A stretch of DNA of 64,000 nt from Streptomyces noursei (GCF_016917755.1 NZ_CP070326.1:6572001-6636000), one strand, 5' to 3'. Shown: positions 33,468 to 42,969, counted from the stretch's first letter. Program-made: numbers and translations. Notes: generated from the sequence alone by a model not told the origin.

Positions 33468-34178
33468 TCAGGGAGCCGCTTCGCCGACCCGCCGCCAGAA
33501 CTCCGCCGCGATGTCGTCGAGGAACTCCCGGCCGGCCCGCCCGGCCTCGCCGGGGGCGTCCCCACCGGTCCAGCTCAGCGAGGCGGTCATCCGCGCGTGG
33601 TACTCCTCGTGCAGTTCCTGGAGGGCCTGCTGGAGCCGCTCCTTGGGCAGCGGCGCGAGCTTGCCGACCGGGCGGACGTACCCCTGCCAGCGGGTGGTGG
33701 CGGCGCTGGTCAGCAGCTCCACGAGCCGGGCCTGCTGGCCGGTGAAGCGGATCAGCGCGGGCAGCGGCAGCCTGAGCTCGGCGGCCAGCGTCGCGGCCTG
33801 CCGGTCGGTGCCGGTCCACCGCCCACCGGCCTCCAGCCGCTCGTACGCCGCCTGGTCCATGCCGATCCGCAGCGCCAGGTCGGCCGGCGCCAGACCGAGC
33901 GTCAGCCGGAATTCGCGGAGCGTGCGGGGAGCGCCGAGGAGTTCGGCGGGGGCGCACCACAGGGCGCCGGCCAGCGCGGTCAGCTCGGCCTCGGTGGGGG
34001 CGCCCTCCCCCAATTCCCAGGAGGCCACCGCCGCCGGTTCCAGCCGAATTCCATAGGCGGCCCAGATTCCGTAGGCGACATGCGCGTGGGTCATGCCGAG
34101 GGCCTCGCGCAGCCGGCGGGCGGCGGCGGCGTTGAAAGGGGGCCTGACTGCATCCCCATCGTGCGTGTTCACCGGCAC
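33468..34178 (-). CDS. Helix-turn-helix DNA-binding protein
   Basis: 236 aa from a GTG. The first half contains two helix-turn-helix-like units: AARRLREALGMTHAHVAYGI to SWELGEGAPTEAELTALAGAL (about 17-82) and FRLTLGLAPADLALRIGMDQ to YERLEAGGRW (about 88-125). The C-terminal half is predicted helical, with no recognised ligand domain. It is transcribed alone between an ABC exporter and a sugar importer operon and could regulate either. Confidence 0.75.
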   Translation of the reverse strand: MPVNTHDGDAVRPPFNAAAARRLREALGMTHAHVAYGIWAAYGIRLEPAAVASWELGEGAPTEAELTALAGALWCAPAELLGAPRTLREFRLTLGLAPADLALRIGMDQAAYERLEAGGRWTGTDRQAATLAAELRLPLPALIRFTGQQARLVELLTSAATTRWQGYVRPVGKLAPLPKERLQQALQELHEEYHARMTASLSWTGGDAPGEAGRAGREFLDDIAAEFWRRVGEAAP

Positions 34179-34337
34179 ACGGTAAGTGACGGGGTGGCCG
34201 GACTCCTATCGTGTGGATATCCAAGTTTGCCGGTTGGAGGAAGCTACGGAGTTTCCGCCGTGCCCGCGCTGGCTTTCGGCCGTTTCCCGGCAATTCTCGC
34301 CGATCATGCCGTTGGCCAGCGGCTTCGCGGTGGCGGG

Positions 34338-35201
34338 TCAGCCCTTCACGGCGCCGCCCAGGGTGAAGCCGCCGCCCAGCCGTTTGGAGATAAGGATGTA
34401 CAGCAGGATCACCGGTGTCGAGTACAGGACGGAGAATGCGGCGAGTTCCCCGAAGGCGATCGCGCCGTAATTCCCGAAGAAAGTGAAAATGCTGACCGAC
34501 GCCGGGAGTTGCTCCGGCGAGAGCAGCAGCATGAACGGGACGAAGAAATTCCCCCACATCATGATGAAGGTATAGACCGCGACGACCGAGAGGCCGGGAC
34601 CCATCAGCGGCAGGATGATCCGCAGCAGGGTCTGGAACCAGGAAGCGCCGTCGGTCCACGCCGCCTCCTCCAGCGCCGCCGGCACCCCGTCCATGAAGTT
34701 CTTCATCAGCCAGACCGCGAACGGCAGTTGGGCGGCGGCCAGGAACAGCGCGGTGCCGTACCGGGTGTCGATCAGGTCCACCCGGACGAACAGCGCATAG
34801 ACCGGCACCATGATCGCGGTGACCGGCAGGCACGCCGAGAACAGCACGGTGAGCAGGTACGGCCGGGCGAAGCGGGACCGGAAGCGGGACAGCGGGTAGG
34901 CGGCCAGCGCCGCGCAGCCCACCGTGAGCAGCGTCGCACCGCCGCAGATCAGCAGGCTGTTGAGCATCGGCGTGAAGGTGATCTCGTCGGTGAGCACCGC
35001 CGAGAAGTTGTGCAGCGTGGGGGCGGCGGGCAGCCGCACCCGGAGCGTGGCCCGCTCGTCCAGCGACGCCAGCACCAGCCACGCCAGCGGCACCGCGAAC
35101 GCCACCGCGACCACCAGCAGCGCGGCGTCGGCCGCCGCCCGGCGCCGGACCGCCCGCCGCGCGAGCGGCCACCGCGCCCGGCGCCGTCGCCCGCTCCGCA
35201 T
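34338..35201 (-). CDS. Carbohydrate ABC importer permease (MalG type)
   Basis: 287 aa from the ATG at 35201. Six membrane helices include LLVVAVAFAVPLAWLVLASL near the start and PVILLYILISKRLGGG at the end. The EAA loop reads ALEEAAWTDGASWFQTLLRIILP. MalG-family permeases form the channel with a MalF-type partner, which is the upstream gene; the stop and start share one base (TGATG). The C-terminus GGGFTLGGAVKG is the classical end of this family. Confidence 0.92.
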   Translation of the reverse strand: MRSGRRRRARWPLARRAVRRRAAADAALLVVAVAFAVPLAWLVLASLDERATLRVRLPAAPTLHNFSAVLTDEITFTPMLNSLLICGGATLLTVGCAALAAYPLSRFRSRFARPYLLTVLFSACLPVTAIMVPVYALFVRVDLIDTRYGTALFLAAAQLPFAVWLMKNFMDGVPAALEEAAWTDGASWFQTLLRIILPLMGPGLSVVAVYTFIMMWGNFFVPFMLLLSPEQLPASVSIFTFFGNYGAIAFGELAAFSVLYSTPVILLYILISKRLGGGFTLGGAVKG

Positions 35202-36058
35202 CAGACCTCCTCCCGCAGCAGCCGCAGATACACCGCCGAGAACAGCGCGCCCACCACGAGCAGCAGCAGCGCCACCGCCGTGCCGTACCCGATCAGCGAC
35301 TTCACGAACGCCTGGTCGTACATGAACACCGGCAGCGTCTGGCTCCGGTTGCCGGGGCCGCCCCGGGTGAGCGCCCAGATCAGCCCGAACACCGAGAGCG
35401 TCTGGAGGGTGTTGAGCATCAGGTTGGTGCCGATGGAGCGGCGGATCATCGGCAGCGTGATGTGCCACAGCCGCCGCAGCCCGCCCGCGCCGTCCACCTC
35501 CGCCGACTCGGTGACCTCCTGCGGGATCTCGGCCAGCGCCGCCGAGTAGACCAGCATCGAGAACGCCGTGCCGCGCCAGACGTTGGCGAACGACACCGCC
35601 AGGATCGGCAGCGTGAACAGCCAGTCCTGGGTGGGCAGATGGAGCCAGGCCAGCACGGCGTTGAGGGTGCCGCGCCGCTCGAAGAAGGTGTACAGCAAAA
35701 AGCCGGCCACGATCTCCGGGAGCACCCAGGCGGTGATCACCACCGCGCCGGTCACCGTCCGCACGGGCCGCGAGGCGCGCCGCAGCAGCCCGGCCAGCGC
35801 CAGCCCCAGCGTGTTCTGGCCCAGCAGCGCCGAGACCACGGTGAACACCAGGGTCAGCAGCACCGCGTTGCGGAACTCCGGATCGGCCAGCGCGTGCCGG
35901 AAGTTGGCCAGGCCGACGAAGGACGCCGACTCCTGGCCGGTGAGCTGGGTGTCGGTGACGGCGAGGTAGCCGCAGTAGCCGACCGGGCCGGCCAGGAAGA
36001 GGAGCAGCAGGACGGTGGCCGGCGCCAGCGGCGACCAGCGCAGCAGCCGGCGGATCAC
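35201..36058 (-). CDS. Carbohydrate ABC importer permease (MalF type)
   Basis: 285 aa. Helices include LAPATVLLLLFLAGPVGYCG, NAVLLTLVFTVVSALLGQN and VALLLLVVGALFSAVYL. The EAA motif is EIPQEVTESAEVDGAGGLRRLWHITLP (truncated match of EAA---G-----I-LP). The TLPVFMYDQAF segment is typical of sugar importers. It overlaps the binding-protein gene upstream by 4 bases. No ATPase gene is present in this operon; a shared MsiK-type ATPase elsewhere is the usual Streptomyces arrangement. Confidence 0.92.
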   Translation of the reverse strand: MIRRLLRWSPLAPATVLLLLFLAGPVGYCGYLAVTDTQLTGQESASFVGLANFRHALADPEFRNAVLLTLVFTVVSALLGQNTLGLALAGLLRRASRPVRTVTGAVVITAWVLPEIVAGFLLYTFFERRGTLNAVLAWLHLPTQDWLFTLPILAVSFANVWRGTAFSMLVYSAALAEIPQEVTESAEVDGAGGLRRLWHITLPMIRRSIGTNLMLNTLQTLSVFGLIWALTRGGPGNRSQTLPVFMYDQAFVKSLIGYGTAVALLLLVVGALFSAVYLRLLREEV

Positions 36059-37416
36059 GGCTTGGTGAGGACGGCGCCGCCCGTCAGGGAGCGCACCGTG
36101 TCGTCGTAGCGGGAGGCGGCCTGCTCCGGCGTGGCGTCACCGGCGGTGACGGCCTCCGTCGCCTCGCCGATCGCGGCGGCGACCTGCGGGTACGCCGGCA
36201 GCGCCGGCCGGTACCGGCTCACCGCGACCAGCTGCGTGAAGAAGCCGATCCCGGGCACGGATGTGAGGTACCGCGGATCGGCTGCGACGTCCTTGCGGAC
36301 GGCGAGCTGGGCGCCCCGGGTGCACCACTCCAGCGCGTTGGCCTTCGACTGGAAGGTCTCGATCAGCTTCCAGGCGAGCGCCGGCTGCGGCGCCCGGGCG
36401 GGGATCGACCAGGTCCAGCCGCCGGCCAGGCTGACCCGGCCGGGCGGGGCGCCGGCCTGCGTCGGGAACGGCGCCTGGCCCAGCGTCCGGGCCCACTGCG
36501 GCCAGGGGGTGCCGCCGGTCTTCTGCCACTGCTGGCCGAGCCAGGAGCCGTCGAGGTCGATGGCGAGCTTCTGCTCGGGCAGCAGCTCGGCGGCCACATT
36601 GGTCTGGATGTTGGGGCTGAGCGCGTCCGAGACCTCCGGGCCCAGCTTCTCCCGGTAGACGGTGTCCAGGAAGCGGAGGCTGTCCCTGAAGCCCCGGGTG
36701 CCGGTGACCCACTTCTTCGCGGCCGGGTCGTAGAGCTGGTCCGGCCCGGTGCCGTAGAGCAGCATCTCGAAGCCCTGCATCACCGCGGCCTCGCCCGCGC
36801 CCTTGCCGGTGAAGACGTTCAGCGGGATCACCCCGGGCACCTTCCGCTTGATCGTGCGGGCCGCGTCCAGGACCTCGTCCCAGGTGCGCGGGTGCCAGTC
36901 GGCGGGCAGGCCGGCCTTGGCGAAGACCGTCCGGTTGAACCACAGCCCGCGGGTGTCCGTGCCGTCCGGGACGCCGTAGGTGCGCCCGTCCTGCCCCCGG
37001 GCCGCGGCCTTCGCGGACGGCTCGAACTGCCGCCAGCCGTCCCAGGACTTCAGATACGGGTCCAGCGGGCGCAGCAGCCCCGCCCTGATGTCGGAGCTGA
37101 TCAGGAAGGTGTCCTCGTAGACCAGGTCGGGCGCGGTCTTCGGGGAGCGCATCATCTGCTGGATCTTGGTGTAGTAGTCGTTCTCCGACGCCTGGACCGG
37201 GATCAGCTTGACCTTCTTGCCCGGGTTGGCCTTCTCGAACTGCCGCGCCACCAGGGCCACATAGTCGTCCCGGACCTTCACCCGGTTGTTGGTGTCCTTG
37301 ATGAAGGCGACCTTGACGGTGTTCCGGTCGGCCCCGGATCCGCTGCCGCAGCCGGTGAGCGCCCCGGCGGCCAGTACGGCGGCGGTGAACAGGGCGACGG
37401 GGGTGGTGGAGCGCAC
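36055..37416 (-). CDS. Sugar ABC transporter substrate-binding lipoprotein
   Basis: 453 aa from a GTG at 37416 with GGAGG 7 bases upstream. The lipobox is AAGALTGC, so the mature protein is a Cys-anchored lipoprotein. The body is a type 1 extracellular solute-binding domain (VKVAFIKDTNNRVKVRDDY, NDYYTKIQQMMRSPKTAPDL, GLWFNRTVFAKAGLPADWHP and AFFAWKLIETF-like helices). It delivers an oligo- or monosaccharide to the two permeases downstream. The sugar cannot be told from sequence. No glycoside hydrolase or LacI regulator is adjacent. Confidence 0.92.
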   Translation of the reverse strand: MRSTTPVALFTAAVLAAGALTGCGSGSGADRNTVKVAFIKDTNNRVKVRDDYVALVARQFEKANPGKKVKLIPVQASENDYYTKIQQMMRSPKTAPDLVYEDTFLISSDIRAGLLRPLDPYLKSWDGWRQFEPSAKAAARGQDGRTYGVPDGTDTRGLWFNRTVFAKAGLPADWHPRTWDEVLDAARTIKRKVPGVIPLNVFTGKGAGEAAVMQGFEMLLYGTGPDQLYDPAAKKWVTGTRGFRDSLRFLDTVYREKLGPEVSDALSPNIQTNVAAELLPEQKLAIDLDGSWLGQQWQKTGGTPWPQWARTLGQAPFPTQAGAPPGRVSLAGGWTWSIPARAPQPALAWKLIETFQSKANALEWCTRGAQLAVRKDVAADPRYLTSVPGIGFFTQLVAVSRYRPALPAYPQVAAAIGEATEAVTAGDATPEQAASRYDDTVRSLTGGAVLTKP

Positions 37417-37438
37417 GGCACGACCTCCAACGAACCGC

Positions 37439-37460
37439 GGCCGGCCCGCCCGGGCCGGCC
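37439..37460. terminator. G/C hairpin between dctR-like gene and binding-protein gene
   Basis: GGCCGGCCCG-CC-CGGGCCGGCC, 10-bp arms. It could end the two-component operon transcript; alternatively it lies in the binding-protein promoter. Confidence 0.4.
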
Positions 37461-37521
37461 GGTCACGGTCAACTGGCCACGGCTTGCTCCCTGCTGAAAG
37501 TAAGTCACCGGTCACCCCCGG

Positions 37522-38202
37522 TCAATGCCCCGACCAGCGGTAGCGCAGCTCCGGGCGGCCGACCTGCCCGTACTGCGGGGCCCGGGCGGCCCGGGCGGTG
37601 TCCACCAGGTGCTCCAGATAGCGGCGCGCGGTGATCCGGGAGATGCCCACGTCCGCGGCGGCCTCGGTCGCGGTCAGCCCGTCCGCGGCGGACCGCAGCA
37701 CGTCCGTCACCGCCCGCAGGGTGGCCGCGGTCAGCCCCTTGGGCAGCGCCGCCGGCCGCGGGGCGCGCAGCGCCGCCAGCGCCCGGTCCACCTCGTCCTG
37801 CCCGCTGGCCTCCCCGGTGGTGGCGCGGAACTCGGCGTAGCGCAGCAGCCGGTCCCGCAGCGTCGCGAAGGTGAACGGCTTCAGCACGTACTGGACGACG
37901 CCCAGCGAGACACCCTCGCGGACCATCGCCAGATCGCGGGCGGAGGTCACCGCGATGATGTCCGCGGCATGCCCTGCGGCGCGCAGCGTCCGCACCAGCT
38001 GGAGCCCGTGGCCGTCCGGCAGGAACAGGTCCAACAGCAGCAGGTCGACCGGGTGGTGGTCGAGGTGGCGGCGGGCCTCGGTGCCCGAGTGCACGGTGCC
38101 GGACACCGCGAAGCCCGGCACCCGCCCCACGTACAGGGCGTGCGCCGCGGCGGCGACCGGATCGTCCTCGACGACCAGCACCCGGATGACCTCGGCGCTC
38201 AT
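37522..38202 (-). CDS. Response regulator, CitB/DcuR (DctR) type
   Basis: 226 aa. The receiver has VLVVEDDPVAAAAHALYV, Asp58 (DLLLLDLFLPDGHG) and Lys108 (QYVLKPFTF). The C-terminal part is a short HTH (DGLTATEAAADVGISRITAR then RYLEHLVDTA) as in regulators of C4-dicarboxylate and citrate transport. It overlaps the sensor kinase gene by ATGA. With dctA divergent on the other side of the kinase gene, it most likely controls dicarboxylate uptake. Confidence 0.92.
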   Translation of the reverse strand: MSAEVIRVLVVEDDPVAAAAHALYVGRVPGFAVSGTVHSGTEARRHLDHHPVDLLLLDLFLPDGHGLQLVRTLRAAGHAADIIAVTSARDLAMVREGVSLGVVQYVLKPFTFATLRDRLLRYAEFRATTGEASGQDEVDRALAALRAPRPAALPKGLTAATLRAVTDVLRSAADGLTATEAAADVGISRITARRYLEHLVDTARAARAPQYGQVGRPELRYRWSGH

Positions 38203-39854
38203 CGGACCGCCCCCGCGGCCGCCCGCAGCGGCAGCCGCACGGTGAACCGCGCGCCGCCCTCAGGCCCCCGGTCCAGGCCGATCGTGCCGCCGTGCCGCCG
38301 CACCGCCTGCGCGACCAGGGCCAGCCCCAGCCCCCGGGCGTCGCCGCCGGCGCGCTGCTTGGTGCTCCAGCCGCGCCGGAAGACCTCCTCGGTGGTGTCC
38401 GCGGCGACCCCCGGCCCGTTGTCCGCGACGCACAGCAGCAGTTCGCCGCCGTCCGCCCGCGCGGTGACCCGCACCTGCGGCGGGGCGTCGTGCTCCTGGG
38501 GCGGGGCGGCGGCGTCGAGGGCGTTGTCGACGAGGTTGCCCAGCACCGTCACCAGGTCGCGGGCGGGCAGGTCCGGCGGGATCACCCCGTCGTCGATCCG
38601 GCTGTCCTCGGTCAGCACCAGCTCCACGCCGTGCTCGTTGGCCTGCGCCGCCTTGCCCAACAGCAGTGCGGCCAGCACCGGTTCGGCGACCGCGCCCACC
38701 ACCCGGTCGGTCAGCGCCTGCGCCAGCTCCAGCTCGGCGGTGGCGAACGTCACCGCCTCCTCGGCCCGGCCCAGTTCGATCAGCGAGACCACGGTGTGCA
38801 GCCGGTTGGCGGCCTCGTGCGCCTGCGAGCGCAGCGCCTCGGCGAAGCCCCGTACGGAGTCCAACTCACCGGAGAGCGCCTGGAGTTCGGTGTGGTCGCG
38901 GAGGGTGACGACGCTGCCGAGTTGCTGACCGTCGGAGACCGGGGAGGAGTTGACGACCAGCACCCGCTCGCCGGCCAGGTGCAGCTCGTCGACCCGCGGC
39001 CCGGTCGCCAGCAGCGCCTCGGTCAGCGGCCCCGGCAGCCCCAGCTCGGCGACCGGCCGGCCCACCGCGTCCCCGGCCGGCCCCAGCAGCTCCCGCCCGC
39101 CGTCGTTGATCAGCGCCACCCGTCCCGCCCCGTCGATCATCAACAGCCCCTCGCGGACGGCGTGCAGCGCGGCCTCGTGGTAGTCGTACATCCGGCTCAG
39201 CTCGGCGGCGTTCATCCCGTGCGTGTGCCGGCGCAACCGGGCGTTGACCACGTATGTGCCGGCGCCGCCCAGCGCCAGCGCCGCGGCGGCCACCCCGACC
39301 AGCGCCAGGACCTGGTCCCGCAACTGCTGGCTGATGGTGGCGATGGTGATCCCGGAGCTGACCAGCGCGGTGATCGCGCCGCCCCGCCCGGGGTCGCGCA
39401 CCGGGGCGACGACCCGCACGGACGGGCCGAGCACCCCCATGTGGGTCTCCGGGAAGATCTCGCCGCGCAGCGCGGGGCCGATGTGGCCGAGGTACTTCCC
39501 GCCGATCGCGGACGGCTCCGGGTGCGTCCACCGCGTGCCGTCCGGCGCCATCACCACGACGAAGTCGACCCCGGCGTCCCGGCGCAGGTGCTCGCTGTAC
39601 GGCTGGAGCGCGGCGGTCGGGTCCTTGGTGCGGGCCGCGGCCACCACGGCCGGGGAGTCGGCGACGGCGGTGGCCGCCGCGGTCGCCTGCCGCCGGGCGG
39701 TCTCCTCCGCCTGCCGTTCGGCGTTCACGTACGCGAAGACCGCGCAGCCCAGGACCACCACCGCCACCAGGAACACCTGCATGGCGAAGAGCTGCCCGGC
39801 GAGACTGCGGGGGCCGCGCAGCCGCCGTGACGGGCGGAAACGGGGGAGGCGCAT
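38199..39854 (-). CDS. Sensor histidine kinase, CitA/DcuS (DctS) type
   Basis: 551 aa. Helix 1 (LFAMQVFLVAVVVLGCAVFAYV, about 23-44) and helix 2 (VLALVGVAAAALALGGAGTYV, about 188-208) flank a periplasmic-type PAS sensor (DAGVDFVVVMAPDGTRWTHP and PSAIGGKYLGHIGPALRGE). A cytoplasmic PAS follows (about 225-330). The phosphoacceptor region is RSQAHEAANRLHTVVSLIELG, with the H-E-x-x-N form of this group. ATPase motifs are LGNLVDNALDAA, VADNGPGVA and GLGLALVAQAV. It senses C4-dicarboxylates or citrate by homology. No Shine-Dalgarno is obvious at this start. Confidence 0.9.
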   Translation of the reverse strand: MRLPRFRPSRRLRGPRSLAGQLFAMQVFLVAVVVLGCAVFAYVNAERQAEETARRQATAAATAVADSPAVVAAARTKDPTAALQPYSEHLRRDAGVDFVVVMAPDGTRWTHPEPSAIGGKYLGHIGPALRGEIFPETHMGVLGPSVRVVAPVRDPGRGGAITALVSSGITIATISQQLRDQVLALVGVAAAALALGGAGTYVVNARLRRHTHGMNAAELSRMYDYHEAALHAVREGLLMIDGAGRVALINDGGRELLGPAGDAVGRPVAELGLPGPLTEALLATGPRVDELHLAGERVLVVNSSPVSDGQQLGSVVTLRDHTELQALSGELDSVRGFAEALRSQAHEAANRLHTVVSLIELGRAEEAVTFATAELELAQALTDRVVGAVAEPVLAALLLGKAAQANEHGVELVLTEDSRIDDGVIPPDLPARDLVTVLGNLVDNALDAAAPPQEHDAPPQVRVTARADGGELLLCVADNGPGVAADTTEEVFRRGWSTKQRAGGDARGLGLALVAQAVRRHGGTIGLDRGPEGGARFTVRLPLRAAAGAVR

Positions 39855-40009
39855 ACAGAACAGTCTGCCGGGTCACTTTTACGTGAACGAAATGTACGCA
39901 AGGGTGACGGGCGCCACACCGCCGTGCATAGTCGCCGGGACTTGTTGTGCGCCGCGAGCCGCGAGAGCGGCGCACAACCGTGACCCCCGTCAGGAAAGGT
40001 AGGGCAGCC
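39855..40009. promoter_or_regulatory. Divergent promoter region of dctS-like and dctA genes
   Basis: 155 bases shared by the sensor kinase and transporter genes. The segment near 39876-39900 (CACTTTTACGTGAACG) is more A/T-rich than its surroundings and is where the regulator would be expected to bind. AGGAAAGG precedes the dctA start. Confidence 0.4.
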
Positions 40010-41410
40010 GTGGCTGCACAGATCCCGTCGTCCCGGGGCACTGCCGAGGACACCCCACCGGCCAAGCGGGACCGGACCCATTTCCTGTACCTCGCCGTGA
40101 TCGGCGCCGTGCTGCTCGGCATCGTCGTCGGACTGGCGGCCCCCGGTGTCGCCGTCCAGCTCAAACCGCTCGGCACCGGGTTCGTCAACCTCATCAAGAT
40201 GATGATCTCGCCGGTGATCTTCTGCACCATCGTGCTGGGCATCGGCTCGGTCCGTAAGGCGGCCAAGGTCGGCGCGGTCGGCGGGCTGGCCCTCGGCTAC
40301 TTCATGCTGATGTCCACCGTCGCGCTGGCGATCGGCCTGCTCGTCGGCAACCTCCTGGAACCCGGCTCCGGCCTGCACCTGACCGAGGCGCTCCGGCACG
40401 CCGGCCAGGCCCAGACCGCCGGCGGCCACGAGTCCACCACCGACTTCCTCCTCGGCATCATCCCGACCACCCTGGTCTCCGCGTTCACCCAGGGCGAGGT
40501 GCTCCAGACCCTGCTGGTGGCACTGCTGCTGGGCTTCGGGCTGCAGGCGCTCGGCCCGGCGGGCGAGCCGGTGCTGCGCGGCATCGGCCATGTGCAGAAG
40601 CTGGTCTTCCGGGTGCTGTCGATGATCATGTGGGCGGCGCCGGTGGGGGCCTTCGGCGCGATGGCCGCGGTCGTCGGCGCCACCGGGCTGGCCGCGCTGA
40701 AGTCGCTGGCCGTCATCATGGTCGGCTTCTACCTGACCTGTCTGCTCTTCGTCGTCGTGGTGCTCGGCACGCTGCTCCGGCTGGTCGCCGGGGTGAACGT
40801 CTTCGCGCTGCTGAAGTACCTCGGCCGGGAGTTCCTGCTGATCCTGTCGACCTCCTCCTCGGAGTCGGCGCTGCCCCGGCTGATCGCCAAGATGGAGCAC
40901 CTGGGCGTCAGCCGCCCGGTCGTCGGCATCACCGTCCCGACCGGCTACAGCTTCAACCTCGACGGCACCGCCATCTACCTGACCATGGCCGCGCTGTTCG
41001 TCGCCGAGGCGATGGACAAGCCGCTCTCACTCGGCCAGCAGGTCTCGCTCCTGGCCTTCATGATCATCGCCTCCAAGGGCGCGGCCGGGGTCACCGGCGC
41101 GGGCCTGGCGACGCTGGCCGGCGGCCTCCAGTCGCACCGGCCAGAACTGGTCGACGGCGTCGGCCTGATCGTCGGCATCGACCGCTTCATGAGCGAGGCC
41201 CGGGCGATGACCAACTTCGCCGGCAACGCGGTGGCCACCATCCTGATCGGCACCTGGACCAAGGAGATCGACCGCAACCGGGTCACCGAGGTGCTGGCCG
41301 GCCGGCTGCCGTTCGACGAGCGGACGCTGTCCGCCGACGGGCACGGCACACCGTCCCCCGCCGAGGCCGCCCCGCCGGCCGACGGCGGCAAGACGTCCGT
41401 CGGGGTCTGA
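40010..41410 (+). CDS. dctA: C4-dicarboxylate:cation symporter
   Basis: 466 aa from the GTG at 40010. It takes up succinate, fumarate and malate with protons or sodium. Signatures of the DAACS family: GTGFVNLIKMMISPVIFCTI, LLILSTSSSESALPRL (serine-rich loop), VGITVPTGYSFNLDGTAIY, MIIASKGAAGVTGAG and DRFMSEARAMTNFAGNAVAT. Eight or so membrane helices plus two hairpin loops are evident. It is divergent from the sensor kinase gene, an arrangement typical of dct regulation. A GTG at 39980 is a second possible start. Confidence 0.94.
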   Translation: MAAQIPSSRGTAEDTPPAKRDRTHFLYLAVIGAVLLGIVVGLAAPGVAVQLKPLGTGFVNLIKMMISPVIFCTIVLGIGSVRKAAKVGAVGGLALGYFMLMSTVALAIGLLVGNLLEPGSGLHLTEALRHAGQAQTAGGHESTTDFLLGIIPTTLVSAFTQGEVLQTLLVALLLGFGLQALGPAGEPVLRGIGHVQKLVFRVLSMIMWAAPVGAFGAMAAVVGATGLAALKSLAVIMVGFYLTCLLFVVVVLGTLLRLVAGVNVFALLKYLGREFLLILSTSSSESALPRLIAKMEHLGVSRPVVGITVPTGYSFNLDGTAIYLTMAALFVAEAMDKPLSLGQQVSLLAFMIIASKGAAGVTGAGLATLAGGLQSHRPELVDGVGLIVGIDRFMSEARAMTNFAGNAVATILIGTWTKEIDRNRVTEVLAGRLPFDERTLSADGHGTPSPAEAAPPADGGKTSVGV

Positions 41411-41430
41411 CCGGACGCGCAGGAGGGGAG

Positions 41431-41461
41431 AAGGGGCGGGCGCCGGGTGCGCCCGCCCCTT
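41431..41461. terminator. Bidirectional terminator between dctA and MFS genes
   Basis: AAGGGGCGGGCGC-CGGGT-GCGCCCGCCCCTT, a perfect 13-bp stem with A and T flanks on both sides. Confidence 0.9.
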
Positions 41462-41473
41462 CGGCGTAAGGCC

Positions 41474-42748
41474 CTAGGGCACCGGCGACGGGGGGACCGC
41501 CGGTTCGGCCGCCGCCCGGTCGGCCGTGGTGGTCAGCGCGCGCACCTGCCTGCTGCACAGGGTCAGTCCGGTGGCGGCGGCGACCAGGCACGCGCCGCCC
41601 GTCAGGGTCGCGTGGTTCCCTAACCGCTCGGCCAGCACGCCGGCCGACATCTGCCCGATCGGCAGGGCGAGGATGGAGCCGAGCACGTCGTAGGAGTAGA
41701 CCCGCGCCAGCCGGTCGGCGGGGACGTTCTCCTGGAGCGACAGGTCCCAGGCGACCCCGAACTGCTCCATCGCGAGGCCGTTGACGAACATCGTCGTCAC
41801 CAGGAGGGCGAGCGGTGCGGTGTCGGCCAGGGCCAGGAGCGGCAGTGCGTCGAACGCCACGACCGCCACCCCGATGCGCAGCGCGTGCCGGAAACGGGAC
41901 CGGGCCACCAGAAGGCCGCCGATGAGCGCGCCCGCCATCTGGGTGGCGAGGGCCAGGCCCCAGGCGGTGCGCCCGTAGGCGCCGTTGGCGATCGCCGGGC
42001 CGAGGACCTGGATGCCGCCGGCCGCCACCGCGTTGACCACGAAGAACTGGAGCACGACCGCCCACACCCAGGCCCGTGCGGTGAACTCCTGCCAGCCTTC
42101 CCGCAGTTCGCGCAACGGCCGGGACGGGGCGGTCGTCCCGGCCGCGGCCCTGGGCACCCGGACGCCGTGGTACGCCAACGCGCCCGCCGTGAAGCCGACC
42201 GCGTTGGCCGCGATGCCCCAGCCGGGGCTGAACAGCGCGGTGAGCAGGCCGCCGAGCGAGGCGCCGAGGATCATGCCGGTGTTGACGCCCATCCGGGCCA
42301 CGGCGTTGGCGGGGCGCAACTCCTCCGGCGGCACGGTCTGCGGCGTCAACGAGGCCGAGGCCGGCATGGACACCGCGGACACCGCGCCGTTGACCGCGCT
42401 CAGCACGACCAGCACGGACAGCGACCCGGCGCCGCTCAACAGCACCGCGGCGACCGCGATCTGAACGGCGGCCGCCGCGAGGTTCGATCCTTGCAGGATG
42501 AGGGCCTTGGGCAGGCGGTCGGCCAGCACTCCGCCGAAGAGGACCAGGACGATGTTGGCGACGGAGCGTGCGCCGACGACCAGCCCGACGTCGACGGCGG
42601 AGCCGGTCATGTCCAGGACCGCGAAGGCGAGGACGACCGGGGCCATGGCGTTGGCGCAGTGCGTCACCATCCGACCGAGCGCCAGGCGACGGAAGTTGCG
42701 GTGGCGCAGCGGCCGGAACACGGAGTCCCGGGCGGACGAGGCGGTCAC
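41474..42748 (-). CDS. MFS transporter (EntS-like exporter)
   Basis: 424 aa from a GTG at 42748 with GGAAGGAAG upstream. It starts FRPLRHRNFRRLALGRMV, as MFS_3-type exporters do. Twelve helices are recognisable (ALIGGLLVARSRFRHALRI and VLGSILALPIGQMSAGVLAE are loops with the family motif). NVPADRLARVYSYDVLGS is a conserved segment of this group. The family exports siderophores, macrolides and other small compounds. It stands alone here, with no adjacent regulator, so the substrate is unknown. Confidence 0.88.
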   Translation of the reverse strand: MTASSARDSVFRPLRHRNFRRLALGRMVTHCANAMAPVVLAFAVLDMTGSAVDVGLVVGARSVANIVLVLFGGVLADRLPKALILQGSNLAAAAVQIAVAAVLLSGAGSLSVLVVLSAVNGAVSAVSMPASASLTPQTVPPEELRPANAVARMGVNTGMILGASLGGLLTALFSPGWGIAANAVGFTAGALAYHGVRVPRAAAGTTAPSRPLRELREGWQEFTARAWVWAVVLQFFVVNAVAAGGIQVLGPAIANGAYGRTAWGLALATQMAGALIGGLLVARSRFRHALRIGVAVVAFDALPLLALADTAPLALLVTTMFVNGLAMEQFGVAWDLSLQENVPADRLARVYSYDVLGSILALPIGQMSAGVLAERLGNHATLTGGACLVAAATGLTLCSRQVRALTTTADRAAAEPAVPPSPVP

Positions 42749-42946
42749 CCGGCGGCTTCCTTCCCCTCCACCGTATACAGTGCGGCGGCGTCCGCGGCGT
42801 CCGCGGCGCCCAAGGCGCGCGTCGGCGCACCCGGCCCACTGACGTCGGTGTGTCTCCCACGAGCCGGCATGGTCCGAGTATGCGGGCCGTCCCCCCGCAC
42901 CGTCCAAGGACTTTGGGGTGCGTCCCGGCCGCACCGGCCACCGCGA

Positions 42947-42968
42947 GCCGGTGCGGATCCGCACCGGC
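42947..42968 (-). terminator. Perfect palindrome directly after the glgB stop
   Basis: A 22-bp perfect palindrome with centre GCGGATCCGC, starting 2 bases beyond the glgB stop codon; a probable terminator of the glucan operon. Confidence 0.6.
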
Positions 42969-42969
42969 G

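Noticed and set aside
30310..34056. Long open frame on the plus strand opposite the ABC operon
   Set aside because: It has G/C-biased shadow composition (R, G, A, Q and H rich), no domain, no ribosome binding site, and lies antisense to clear permease and ATPase genes.
36055..37515. Start of the binding protein at 37515
   Set aside because: It would place about 33 charged residues before the signal sequence; the GTG at 37416 has GGAGG and gives a normal lipoprotein signal.
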